From Cryobacterium luteum (GTDB lineage Bacteria > Actinomycetota > Actinomycetes > Actinomycetales > Microbacteriaceae): 64,000 nt of DNA. Position 1 is the first letter of the stretch. Every line of letters begins with the position of its first letter. Shown one piece after another: positions 44,649 to 53,280 of this stretch. Both the position numbers and the translations under genes were made by a program. Under the pieces are notes generated by a model. The model saw only the letters and a list, made by a program, of their open reading frames with translations, searched no databases and was not told the origin of the DNA. The stretch covers positions 61,183 through 125,182 of the forward strand of contig NZ_FOCN01000011.1 in assembly GCF_900110125.1 (NCBI RefSeq), written 5' to 3'.

Positions 44649-45410
44649 ATGGAATGGTGGAATAGCTTCGTAGCCTGGTTTGCCGCTGAAAGCACCCGAC
44701 CGCTGGTTTTCACCGCGGTCGTGTTCGTCGGCGCGATCGTCATTGCCAGCGTGCTGGCCGCGTTGATCTCGCGCGGAGCCGTCAGACGCATCCTCACCCA
44801 GCGAGACCGCGAGATCAAGGTGGCAGCGATCGCTGCCCTGGTCGACGCTGCGACCGAGGCATCCGTCTGGAATTCGTTGACACCGCAGGAACAGGTCATG
44901 AGCGATCGCGCCGTCGGCCAGGCTGACATCCAGGTGCGGTTGTTGCCGATCCGCGGATCGGGAATCGCTGCGAACTGGGCCAACCACGAACTGTATGAAC
45001 TCAAGCGCACCTCCGCCACCTTCGGCTACCAACTGGAGCCGGCCCTGGTGGAGTTTCGTGACCGCTTGGTCGAATGGCAGAACAAGCCGGCCCGCGCGCG
45101 CAAGATCTTTCAGGGCGACCTGGACCGGTGGAAGGCTCAGAACTCCTCGACCGAGAAGAGCCTGCTGGCCGAGCAGGACGCCTGGGTGGCCCAGCAGCAT
45201 CACGACCAGTACACGGCGAGCGATTCCGCTCCGGTACCGGTGCGGGCTGCACCGATCACCCCCGCGGCGGTGAACCGTGGGGTGGCATCCGCTTCACCGG
45301 TATCGTCCGATGCCTCAACGGAAACGCAACGACTGCTCGACGACGTGAACAAACTCGAGGTGCGCAGCACCGACCCGCTGACCCGATCCTCGGCGGCACC
45401 GACGCTCTGA
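44649..45410 (+). CDS. Single-TM protein with long cytosolic domain, unknown
   Basis: 253 aa from ATG 44649. One N-terminal membrane segment (LVFTAVVFVGAIVIASVLAALI) is followed by a helical soluble domain (DREIKVAAIAALVDAATEASVWNSL ... EFRDRLVEWQNKPARARKIFQGDLDRW) and a Ser/Ala/Pro-rich tail ending LLDDVNKLEVRSTDPL. No family recognised. A strong terminator follows, so it is the last gene of its transcript. Confidence 0.75.
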   Translation: MEWWNSFVAWFAAESTRPLVFTAVVFVGAIVIASVLAALISRGAVRRILTQRDREIKVAAIAALVDAATEASVWNSLTPQEQVMSDRAVGQADIQVRLLPIRGSGIAANWANHELYELKRTSATFGYQLEPALVEFRDRLVEWQNKPARARKIFQGDLDRWKAQNSSTEKSLLAEQDAWVAQQHHDQYTASDSAPVPVRAAPITPAAVNRGVASASPVSSDASTETQRLLDDVNKLEVRSTDPLTRSSAAPTL

Positions 45411-45430
45411 GCGTCGATAACATCGGCATC

Positions 45431-45469
45431 GAGCCGGTCGGCGCTTCTGCGCTGACCGGCTCGTTTTTT
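45431..45469 (+). terminator. Strong Rho-independent terminator
   Basis: A 14-bp stem (45431-45444 with 45449-45462, one mismatch) with loop TTCT is followed by GTTTTTT. It is 20 bp past the stop of the gene ending at 45410, and lies between it and the convergent nadE. Confidence 0.85.
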
Positions 45470-45503
45470 ATGCCCGGTGGGGAGCTGCTTTCGCCACTCG
45501 TCG

Positions 45504-46325
45504 CTACTTCCACCACTCGTCGAAGAGGGAGGCCGGCACCCGCCGCTTGTGCTCGGTGTTGAGGTAGCGCGCTTCGATGGCGTCGGCCACTTCGTCTTCG
45601 ACCGGCTGTCCCTCGAGAAAATCGTCGATGTGCTCGTACTGCAGCCCGAGGTTGGCCTCGTCGGTCTGGCCGGGTGTGTGGTCGAGCAGGTCGGCGGTGG
45701 GATCTTTCAGGTAGAGCTGCTCGGGCGCGCCCAGCTCCATCAGCAGGGCTCGGCCCTGGCGCTTGGTCAAGCCGGTCAGCGGCAGAATGTCTGTGCCGCC
45801 GTCGCCGTACTTGGTGAAGAATCCGGTCACCGCTTCGGCGGCATGGTCGGTGCCGACCACGAGCAGACCGAGCTGGCCGGCCAAAGCATACTGGGCGATC
45901 ATGCGCGAGCGGGCTTTGACGTTGCCCTTGGTGAAGTCGGTCATAGCCACATCGAGGCTCGCCAGAAATTCGCTCTCGAACCCGTCCACGGCCAGTTCGA
46001 TGTTGAAGGTGGCTTGCGAGGGCGGGCGGATGAATTCCAACGCGAGTTGGGCATCCGCTTCGTCGCGCTGCACGGCGTAGGGCAGGCGCACGGCCACGAA
46101 GGTGGCCGGGTGCCCCTCGTCAACGAGTTCGTCGACCGCCATCGCACACAACCGGCCGGCGAGGGTCGAGTCCTGGCCTCCGCTGATGCCCAGGACCAGG
46201 CCTTGGGCGCCGGTGCGCTTGAGGTAGTCCTTGAGGAATTTCACCCGGCGGCGCACCTCCGCGGCCGGTTCGATGGTGGGTGAGACGTTGAGTTCCGCGA
46301 TGATTCGCGCCTGGAGTTCTCGCAT
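45504..46325 (-). CDS. nadE: NH3-dependent NAD+ synthetase
   Basis: 273 aa from ATG 46325; a TTG at 46340 would add five residues. [34 protein letters not shown] matches E. coli Nad[16 protein letters not shown] is the pyrophosphate loop. [36 protein letters not shown] and [28 protein letters not shown] are family motifs. It amidates nicotinic acid adenine dinucleotide with ammonia; no glutaminase domain is present. Confidence 0.95.
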   Translation of the reverse strand: MRELQARIIAELNVSPTIEPAAEVRRRVKFLKDYLKRTGAQGLVLGISGGQDSTLAGRLCAMAVDELVDEGHPATFVAVRLPYAVQRDEADAQLALEFIRPPSQATFNIELAVDGFESEFLASLDVAMTDFTKGNVKARSRMIAQYALAGQLGLLVVGTDHAAEAVTGFFTKYGDGGTDILPLTGLTKRQGRALLMELGAPEQLYLKDPTADLLDHTPGQTDEANLGLQYEHIDDFLEGQPVEDEVADAIEARYLNTEHKRRVPASLFDEWWK

Positions 46326-46483
46326 AGTTGAATCTACCAACCCTCGAGAAGTCGTGCTGCCTGGTTGTTGTCCAACTGTTGAAGCAACCCGTCACCGACT
46401 CTGGCAGTCAGAAGAAACATCTGAATTCGTGTCATTGTGATCATGAGATTCCCTCGCGCTTAGGGGTGGTGTGCGGTAGAATT

Positions 46484-47174
46484 ATGGGTGAAGGAAGCAC
46501 CGCCGCCATGCCCCTCACCGCCCCGCCCGCCGCAGCCGGTCCCGTGCCGGAGGGTTCCCGGGTTGAGGCGGTCGCTCAGGCCGGCGCCCTTCTGGCGGCG
46601 GCGTTTGACGGTGACCTTTGGGTACTTCGACGATGCGGAGGCCATCGCGGTGCTGGCGGCACTCGAGGGTCTCCGTCGTAAGCTCGATGGGGCCAGACTA
46701 CGTTCCACCACCGACATCGGGGTTCGGGCCGAGACCGACCTCGGGAACGGGTCGCTGGCCTTTTGTAACGGATGCCGCACCCGGGTCGAGTTCATCGCCC
46801 AGCTCGCCGGCATCAGTGGCCGTGAAGCCAAACGGCACCTGAAGCTGGGTGAGAGCACGGTGGAACGCACCCCGATGGGGCTGCCGGTAGCCGCCCGGTA
46901 CCCGGTGATCGCCGATGCGCTCGGCAGCGGCGAGCTCGGCCTCGAATCGGCGGAGATCATCGCGACGACCCTCACCGCGCTGCACGGCACGGTGCTGCAG
47001 AGCGACCTCGACCACGTCGAACGTGCCCTCGTCGCCTCCGCGACCGGAGCGATCACGCCGGAGACTGCCGGGCTGCCGGGCTGCCGGGGGCGGGCATCCG
47101 CTTCGCACCCGACCTGCTGCGCGCGCAGGCCCTGGAATGGCAGGGGCGGCTCGACCCCGACGGCACCGCCCCGA
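46484..47174 (+). pseudogene. DUF222 (13E12-type) HNH endonuclease gene, broken
   Basis: The N-terminus (MPLTAPPAAAGPVPEG ... AGALLAAAFDGD) is in one frame. Near 46615 the frame shifts to GYFDDAEAIAVLAALEG ... NGCRTRVEFIAQLAGISGREAKRHLKLGESTVERTPMGLPVAARYPVIADAL, the DUF222 core. Near 47085 it shifts again to AGIRFAPDLLRAQALEWQGRLDPDGTAPS. There the gene is cut and joined to another remnant. The HNH domain is missing. Two frameshifts plus truncation make it non-functional. These genes are multicopy in Microbacteriaceae and often rearranged. Confidence 0.82.
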
Positions 47175-47296
47175 GCGGGCACGCCCCACTTGAGACCGCG
47201 CCGAGTATTGATGGCGTCGGTCACGATGTTGGTCGGCATAAGCCGGCGCAAGAAGCAGCAGCTGCGGGCCGTGGCGGCCAGGATGAATTCGAACAT
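47174..47296 (-). pseudogene. 5' remnant of a small membrane-protein gene (copy 1)
   Basis: From ATG 47296 the minus strand reads MFEFILAATARSCCFLRRL, then MPTNIVTDAINTRRGLKWGVPA. This resembles the N-terminal half of a small actinobacterial membrane protein with the core TxxGLKWGVPA. The rest is lost at the junction with the DUF222 remnant near 47174. The same core recurs, damaged, at 52.5 kb. Family assignment is from memory and unnamed. Confidence 0.55.
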
Positions 47297-47702
47297 GGCG
47301 CGGCCTCTCAAATATTGTCCTCGCCACGAGCGATGGCGCGCAATATCGGTGACCTGAGAAAATTCCAAATCAGATCAACCACAGACGAAAGCACCGAAAA
47401 TGCGTTCCAAAAGCGGATGCTCGCGCACCGCCCTGCGGTCCTCGCAGGCAATAATCGGCAACGGCGACACTCCCACACCCGCACAATGTTGCGCAGAACG
47501 GATACTGACCGCCGTGGCGGCCGTTTCGCCAATACAAAGGACGAAATGAAAGCCACTGTCCAGACCCGCGGTGGCACTCAGCGGATGCCCAGCCGGGAAT
47601 TCCTCCTGTCGATCATGGTTCTCCTTAAGACGCGTCAGGATCGGCGAGCGTCAGTGCCCGCTGGAGAAACCGACGCCGGCCTCAACTGAAAGAAGATCAA
47701 AC
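47297..47702. other. Gap without a supportable gene
   Basis: About 400 bp. Open frames exist on both strands, but none has a ribosome site, family motif or plausible start. GAAAGAAGA just before 47703 is the ribosome site of the following SDR. Base composition is lower in GC than the flanks around 47300-47480, in keeping with acquired or decayed DNA. Confidence 0.5.
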
Positions 47703-48530
47703 ATGGACATCAACAATCTCGATCTCACAGATCGACGCGGAATCATCACGGGGGCGGGTCAAGGCATCGGTCGCGCAATCGCCCTCGAATTTGGTCGACG
47801 CGGTGGCCACCTGCTGCTTGTCGGCCGCCAACTGGCCACGCTCACTGAAACCGGTCGACTCGTCGCCGCCGCAGGCGGAACGACCGAGATCCTGGTGGAA
47901 GACCTGACCAAGCCTGGTGCCGTCGAGCGCATCGCACACACCGTCGCTTCCTGGAAAACCGTTGACCTCCTCGTCAATAATGCCGGCAATGTGCGCGCGG
48001 GTCGGCTCGAGCTCACCAGCGATGCGGATGTTCACTCGATGATTGATCTGAACCTCACGGCCCCGATCCTGTTGACAAAAGCACTGCTCCCTGCACTTCG
48101 CGAAAGCGGTCAGCAACGCGGAAGTATCCTCCTAAACGTCTCCAGCGGGATAGCACTTGTTGGAATGCCGTTCTATTCGATCTATGCTGCAACAAAGTCA
48201 GGCTTGGCCCAATTCGGCGAGTCGCTTCGCCGGGAATTGACCGGAACGGGTGTGCACGTCGCGACCGTGTACCCCGGCGCGACCGACACTGACATGATGA
48301 GGTCGCAGAATGCCGGCGCCGAACTCGGCTGGGGACGCCGCAGTCTGGCCGACGTCATCACCGATCTGATTACGGCCCTGCAGGCCGGCGAACATGAAAT
48401 CAACACCGCGCCGGAAGGCCGCCGTGCCATGCAAGACCTCAACCGCACTGACCCGATGGCAGTGGATGCCGCCCTCGCGCCCGGTCTGGAGAACCTCGAA
48501 CTCGCTGTCCGGGACCACCGCAGCATTTAG
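47703..48530 (+). CDS. Short-chain dehydrogenase/reductase
   Basis: 275 aa from ATG 47703. TGAGQGIGRAIALEFG is the NAD(P) loop near residue 17, NNAGNVRAG near 98, catalytic Ser in LLNVSSGIALVG, and YAATKSG supplies the YxxxK pair. It is a complete classical SDR, probably NADP-linked. Substrate unknown. It sits alone between two pseudogenes in the accessory region, so it may be cargo. Confidence 0.88.
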   Translation: MDINNLDLTDRRGIITGAGQGIGRAIALEFGRRGGHLLLVGRQLATLTETGRLVAAAGGTTEILVEDLTKPGAVERIAHTVASWKTVDLLVNNAGNVRAGRLELTSDADVHSMIDLNLTAPILLTKALLPALRESGQQRGSILLNVSSGIALVGMPFYSIYAATKSGLAQFGESLRRELTGTGVHVATVYPGATDTDMMRSQNAGAELGWGRRSLADVITDLITALQAGEHEINTAPEGRRAMQDLNRTDPMAVDAALAPGLENLELAVRDHRSI

Positions 48531-48654
48531 GAGTCCGCGCGCTCCGGCCTGCCTCCGGCAGCCGCCCTGCGAGCTCGCTCATCGTGCGCACAGGAGTGCT
48601 TAGACGAGCCGCCACCTGTCTGTGTGTGGCGGGCTCGTCTGCCCGAATGAGCCA

Positions 48655-48998
48655 AGCAACAACGCAGTACCTGCCGTCTCCATAGACACCCGCAGTACCT
48701 GATCCGCCGCACTTTTCGACAGGTTGATGCCCGCCGGGGTCGATCCGGTGAACGACAGTTAGCGAAGCCGGGCGTCCGTGATCAGCGGCCCGGTCACAGC
48801 GCCAGCGCTCGTAGTCTGCACCACGCTGAGAACGTCGGCCGGTATCCCACGCTCCTGAAGCACCTGGTCAAAAAAACAGCGCGCTGAGCGGGGTGAGAGT
48901 GGCTTGCCCATCCCGAGCGTCATCAGCAGTGCAAAGTCATAGACCCCGACGCTCACTGCTTCGAACGCGCCCAAAGCCCGACTGTGATCGCGCCTCAA
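48655..48998 (-). pseudogene. Aldehyde dehydrogenase (GabD-like) remnant
   Basis: The minus strand reads DHSRALGAFEAVSVGVYDFALLMTLGMGKPL (compare ATLMTLEMGKPI in gabD), then jumps to FFDQVLQERGIPADVLSVVQTTSAGAVTGPLITDARLR. A TAA stop follows, then LSFTGSTPAGINLSKSAADQVLRVSMETAGT. The catalytic Cys part is missing and at least 100 residues are deleted internally. It is a dead relative of the gabD gene at 32-33.5 kb. Confidence 0.78.
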
Positions 48999-49121
48999 TG
49001 AAGCAGGCCTGTTGGCGGCGCGTGTTGCGGCGGAACTTTTCGTGCAACGTGGGGCGCCATCCGGAACTTAGTCGCGCATTCGGCTGCCTGTACCGGTGTG
49101 TTCGCCCGCGGCAGCGCAAAG

Positions 49122-49469
49122 CTAAACCTTCTTCAGCGGATCATTTCCCCAGTTCATCAACGAGTAGCGCCAGCGCGAGTGCTCGACATCGGAATCCGGT
49201 TTCTGTGCCGAATGTCGCTTGACGTAGCCGACCACCTTATGCATGTGTTCGATATCGGACGCGGTCAGATCTCCTCTATTTGTTCCAAGAATCGTGACGA
49301 TCCTGCGTCCGGACCGATGGCCGGTGGATTCCCCGCTACCATCGTCTTTCTGTCCGACCTCTTTGGATTCGTCTGTGTCGAGCCACGACGAGATCTCACT
49401 GGCGGTCATCGTGACCGCGTTTTTCCAGTCGTCCCAGATCGCATCAACATCGTTCGCTTTAGCTGCCAT
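49122..49469 (-). CDS. DUF3140 protein
   Basis: 115 aa. NAVTMTASEISSWLDTDESKEVGQ, GHRSGRRIVTILGTNRGDLTASDIEHMHKVVGYVKRH and SRWRYSLMNWGNDPLKKV are the family's conserved blocks. DUF3140 proteins are often plasmid- or stress-linked and next to DUF2945, as here (the gene at 49675). The function is unknown. It starts from ATG 49469 and faces away from its neighbour. Confidence 0.85.
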   Translation of the reverse strand: MAAKANDVDAIWDDWKNAVTMTASEISSWLDTDESKEVGQKDDGSGESTGHRSGRRIVTILGTNRGDLTASDIEHMHKVVGYVKRHSAQKPDSDVEHSRWRYSLMNWGNDPLKKV

Positions 49470-49674
49470 AACTCAATCATCGTGGTGAAGCTTCACCTCG
49501 ACAAGGGCGTGTGTTGGCTTAGTGGGGTGATCCGAACTTTTACGAAAGGGCTCGGTCACAAGAAGCACTCTTGGCCCTACGAACATTCGAATTGCGCGCA
49601 TCGGCCGAACTGGCGGCGAGCTGATAGTTGACTTCCCACTAGTACCTGGACACAGCCGTCCGTAGGCTGCGAGC

Positions 49675-49890
49675 ATGAAAGTTTTCAGCACAGGTGACCG
49701 AGTGAGTTGGGCGACGTCTCAGGGGCGAACTCAGGGGGAAGTCGTCGACAAGAAGACGAGCGACTTTGACTTCGCGGGCACAACGTTTCACGCCTCGAAA
49801 GATGACCCTAAATATATCGTGAAGTCCGAGAAGACGGATGCGGAAGCCGCCCACAAGGCCAGTGCCCTGCGCAAGCTGTCGCCACGATAG
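49675..49890 (+). CDS. DUF2945 (HVA1-type TUDOR) protein
   Basis: 71 aa. FSTGDRVSWATSQGRTQGEVVDKKTSDF, KDDPKYIVKSEKTDAEAAHKASALRKL is the DUF2945 pattern, a small beta-barrel domain of unknown role. It has a divergent DUF3140 partner 205 bp away. The intervening 49470-49674 has no other gene. The following 239 bp to the relaxase remnant also show none. Confidence 0.85.
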   Translation: MKVFSTGDRVSWATSQGRTQGEVVDKKTSDFDFAGTTFHASKDDPKYIVKSEKTDAEAAHKASALRKLSPR

Positions 49891-50129
49891 GGCAACTGCT
49901 ATTCGAACAAATAGGCACTTCTATCCGGCTGCCGGTACCTTCGGTTTGCACTGGATGAAGGGCGGGGGCGGGGCTGGCCGGAGCGAACCCGATCCAGGAG
50001 TTTGACCTAAGTCCTGAACCGTTTGGCTACTAACGACGGCTCGCAGACCAGCGGCACGCTTCCGCGAGCTCGTCCAGCGATTTCCGAGCGGGCTTTCGGC
50101 CGACCTGGCTAGAATGTCCTCAAAGCATT

Positions 50130-51692
50130 TCAGAGACGGATGCCCGCGGATGGGAGTCCCGCGGCGATAGCCGGTAACAGTGCATCGAAGGTGTCATCTC
50201 CTTTTGCGAGCCGCTGCGCTGCCGCAAGCGCGGCATGAGCGCGGGCGGCATGAGCGCGGGCGGCATGAGCGCGGTCGGCATGAGCGCGGTCGGCATGAGC
50301 GCGGTCGGCATGAGCGCGGTCGGCATCGAGCTTCTGGGCCGTCGAATCCGGAACTGCCCCAAGCGGCCGAACACCGGTGATGCCGTAGCGGTCTCGGTAG
50401 GCCGCGACGGCGCATCCGTTTTGGTGCCACGCGACTGCGGCCGCCCCGCGGGGCGCGGGGCCGAGCGCCCGAGTCCACGGCTCCCCCGCGAGCAACGCCT
50501 GGTCGAGCACAGCGGCCGCTCGCGACTCGATCAGGTCGGCGCGCTCGGCCAGCGCCTGGTGCATGGCAGCGTCCATCGGCCCGATCGCGCGCGGGATCAG
50601 CCCTGCGACGAGACGCGGCGCACGGCGCGTGCGACCGGCTCCGGTATCCCGCGACTCGACCGCCGCGACCCTTGACCGCAGTACCGCAGCGATGTCTTGC
50701 GCATCCTCGAACCCGCGCGCCGCGACCACGCGTGGCAGCAGGCTCGCCACGTCGACATAGTGGGCCTCCGCCCGCCTTAGCTCTGCAGTCAGCGGCCCGA
50801 AGGCATCGGAATTGATCACGTCCAAGGCCTGGCCCGGCGACAGACCACTCGCACGCACCAGCGCGGCCCACCGGTCGTGCTGCGCAGCCGCCGCGAGGGT
50901 CTCGTACTCCGCCGCGAGTTGCGCCACTGAGCCCCACGCATCCTGCTCGGCCGCCAGAGTTTCGTGGGCGGACAGCTCGGCGCCGACGTGCTGCAAAATG
51001 CCACAGAGGATGCTGCGCGCCGTCGCGTCCGCCACGTCACCCGGCCGCGGCCCGACGTGGGCAATGTCGGGGCGGTCGACGGCGACGTAGGCGGTGTTCG
51101 CTTCCCGTCCCCGCGTCATCGCAACGTACAGGTTCTCGCGCGGCATGCTCGGCGCCACGACGACGTGCGCGGTATCGGTCGTGAGGCCCTGCGCCCGGTG
51201 CGAGGTGACCGCGTAGCCCAGGTCGACGTGCTGAGCGAGGTACGACGCGGGCAGCAGCACCGCGCTCCCCCACCGCCGACCCTGCCGCTGCACCTCGACC
51301 GAACCGTTCCGATGCACGCCGATCACGTTCCACCGGTCGCCGTTCCGCACCCAGCCGCGCGACGCAAACAGTCGCCGATCGTTCCGACGGGTGATGACCA
51401 TGTCACCGACGGCGGCGCGGGTTCCGTCGTGCAGGGCGACCTCGTACAGCGCGTTGACGCGACCCTCCAGAATCAGTTCGGTGCGAGCGCGCACGTTCAG
51501 CGCCGCGACCGCCTCGTTCGAGTCGCTGATCAGCACGGTCAACTTGCCCGAGCGGATGTCCGCACGCCACGCCTCGTAGGCAGCATCCGCCATCGCCTCG
51601 GTGCTGCCATCGCGCAGGCGATCGTGTCCGGCATACCGGTCAATCACGTCGGGGTTGCCTTGGCGCAGTTTGAGGGACGCGGTCTTCTACCA
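50130..51692 (-). pseudogene. MobF/TraA relaxase-helicase, C-terminal fragment
   Basis: The open part is 505 aa from GTG 51647. VIDRYAGHDRLRDGSTEAMADAAYEAWRAD and VGDMVITRRNDRRLF with GYAVTSHRAQGLTTDTAHVVV (helicase motif V/VI) and AMTRGREANTAYV are TraA helicase motifs. Upstream of the GTG the frame continues as HEW-stop-KTASLKLRQGNPD, where the family has HEWEKTAS: a GAG-to-TAG nonsense change at 51687-51689. The relaxase (TrwC) domain and helicase N-half are absent. The tail contains a 15-bp tandem repeat. Confidence 0.85.
50231..50320. repeat. 15-bp tandem repeat, six units, in the relaxase tail
   Basis: CGGCATGAGCGCGGG or CGGCATGAGCGCGGT repeats six times without gap, starting at 50231, 50246, 50261, 50276, 50291 and 50306. 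Only the last base varies (G, G, then T four times). On the minus strand it encodes DRAHA/ARAHA pentapeptides in the C-terminal tail of the relaxase. Confidence 0.92.
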
Positions 51693-51897
51693 CTCGTGCA
51701 GGAAGAGGTGCACGTCAATGAGTTTGTCCGAAAAAGTGGTCGGCGTTCAACAGGAGGCGTACTGTCACCATGTGCTGGTGCCGCCGCTCAAATCGTTGAG
51801 TTTACGAAGGGCTTGACGCCATCTAAGTGACGGTCAATACTAACGGCATTGGCAGAACCCCGACCCACTTCGTCGGGCTCAGCAAGGAGAAGTTCGC

Positions 51898-52440
51898 ATG
51901 CGGAAGCGATTCGCTGTCGGAACGGTCACGATTTCCGTGGTGCTTGCACTCTTACTCTCGGGATGTGTAGGCAGCAGGATCGTATCCACCGGCGCGGATG
52001 ATGCTGCTCGAGCAGCGGCGAACCTGATTCACAGGGGCGCGGACGCTGGGGCGCGGGGCGCGGCCGCGGTCCTGCTCCACACCGGAGTCGACGATGCGGC
52101 CGCCTTTCGGAGCGCGGCGAACGCGGCAGTTGATGACGCCGTTCAGGCTCCTCGCTGGACTAAGTTCAAATCGCAATTCGCCGCGAAGGTAGCAATGACG
52201 CGCGAAAGCCCGTTGTGCGAGCCGGCAATCGATCTGGTCTTCGCAAAAGATTCCGAGGATGTAATCGATGCGTTGTACGGGCTCGCTGGGGAGGCGGATG
52301 CCCGAGGTGACGGGCAGGAGCTCTATAACGACACGCTCGACTTGATTGAGATCTGGGAGAATTACGACCCAGCAGAACCCGACAAAACATATCTCACGGT
52401 CAGTACGGCCCTATTTCAAGACTTCTACTGCGTTGACTAA
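51898..52440 (+). CDS. Putative lipoprotein within the relaxase locus
   Basis: 180 aa from ATG 51898, with AAGGAGAA upstream. VTISVVLALLLSGC is a lipobox signal. An Ala-rich helical part (DDAARAAANLIHRGADAGARGAAAVLLHTG) precedes a globular C-terminus ending ALFQDFYCVD, with two cysteines that may pair. No family recognised. It lies between the two relaxase fragments, so it came with, or caused, the disruption. A 7-bp stem (52461-52467 with 52479-52485) follows the stop. Confidence 0.75.
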   Translation: MRKRFAVGTVTISVVLALLLSGCVGSRIVSTGADDAARAAANLIHRGADAGARGAAAVLLHTGVDDAAAFRSAANAAVDDAVQAPRWTKFKSQFAAKVAMTRESPLCEPAIDLVFAKDSEDVIDALYGLAGEADARGDGQELYNDTLDLIEIWENYDPAEPDKTYLTVSTALFQDFYCVD

Positions 52441-52485
52441 GGTGCATCGGCTCAACACTCGCTCGGGTCACTAACCCGCCCGAGC

Positions 52486-52580
52486 CGGGCACGCCCCACT
52501 TGAGACCGGAGAGTGCGAATCGAATCGAACACGATGTTTGGTCCGCCCAAGCGCAGCAAGGAGTGGTGAACGCGGGCGGT
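52486..52580 (-). pseudogene. Remnant of the same small membrane-protein gene (copy 2)
   Basis: The minus strand reads PNIVFDSIRTLR, then after a 1-nt shift GLKWGVPG, matching PTNIVTDAINTRRGLKWGVPA at 47.2 kb. Bases 52486-52508 are identical to 47176-47198 (23 bp). The fragment has lost its start and its C-terminal half. Confidence 0.5.
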
Positions 52581-52646
52581 CAAGGTCCAAGTGAGCTCAA
52601 ACCTGCGGCAGCCTTTCAGGTGCTGCCTCGTATCAAGCGATGGCGC

Positions 52647-53237
52647 TCAATACGGCAAGGTGGGACTGATATCGACTGCCCAGTCGACGCGCTGGTCAAG
52701 TAGAACGTCCACGCCGTCTCCGGGGACCTGCCATTCCGTGAACAGCGCATCGGTCCTGCGTGGCTCTTGCGAGGAACGATGTCGTCGGTCTCGACCTCTT
52801 CCTGCGTACGCTCGCTCAAATGGCTCGTACGAGCCAGTGTTGTTGCGAGACCTCTGGGCCGGACTGTTCAATAGGGTGAGGGTTTCGAGGCTCGCATTGA
52901 GCGCGTCCACAGCCTCACGCGGCAGGTCCTCCGCGCGGAGCAACACCGGAGGCGACTGGGCGACGGTCAACAGACCGTGCCGGAGCACGCGTGTAGCTCG
53001 TTCTCGCCACGCCGCCGTGAGATCTGCCAGCGAGTGCACCTGCTTCGCCGGCCGCGTGGCGAGCGTGGCCTGCGCGCGCAGCCTCATGATCGTCACCGGC
53101 CTCGGCCGCCGCCTGTGACTGGTCACGTACTCCTCGATCAACCGATCCGTCTCGACATCGATGTGCCGAGACCGGGTCGAGAATTCCGCAACGAGCGCCT
53201 CCGGCACGCCGGCCAGAGCCCAGGCCGGATGGCGTTA
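52647..53237 (-). pseudogene. MobF/TraA relaxase, internal fragment
   Basis: RHPAWALAGVPEALVAEFSTRSRHIDVE, DRLIEEYVTSHRRRPRPVTIMRLRAQATLATRPAKQ and LADLTAAWRERATRVL form the region joining the TrwC relaxase domain to the helicase in actinobacterial TraA. Upstream of 53237 a TAA and then SCO6880-type sequence on the other strand replace the relaxase domain. Downstream of about 52800 the similarity fades (LLRAEDLPREAV is still TraA-like). It is the companion of the C-terminal fragment at 50.1-51.7 kb. Confidence 0.78.
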
Positions 53238-53280
53238 ACGCCCCCGCCCGCGCCTCTCCCGCTGCACGCCGAGCGATCGC

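Noticed and set aside
46460..47368. 302-codon minus-strand open frame
   Set aside because: Only its first 45 or so codons match a family; the rest is antisense to the DUF222 remnant.
49891..50129. tRNA or attachment site for the island
   Set aside because: I found no cloverleaf or CCA-end pattern here or elsewhere in the window; the island borders remain unknown.
50231..50320. CRISPR-like array
   Set aside because: Units of 15 bp follow directly with no spacers and encode pentapeptides of the relaxase tail.
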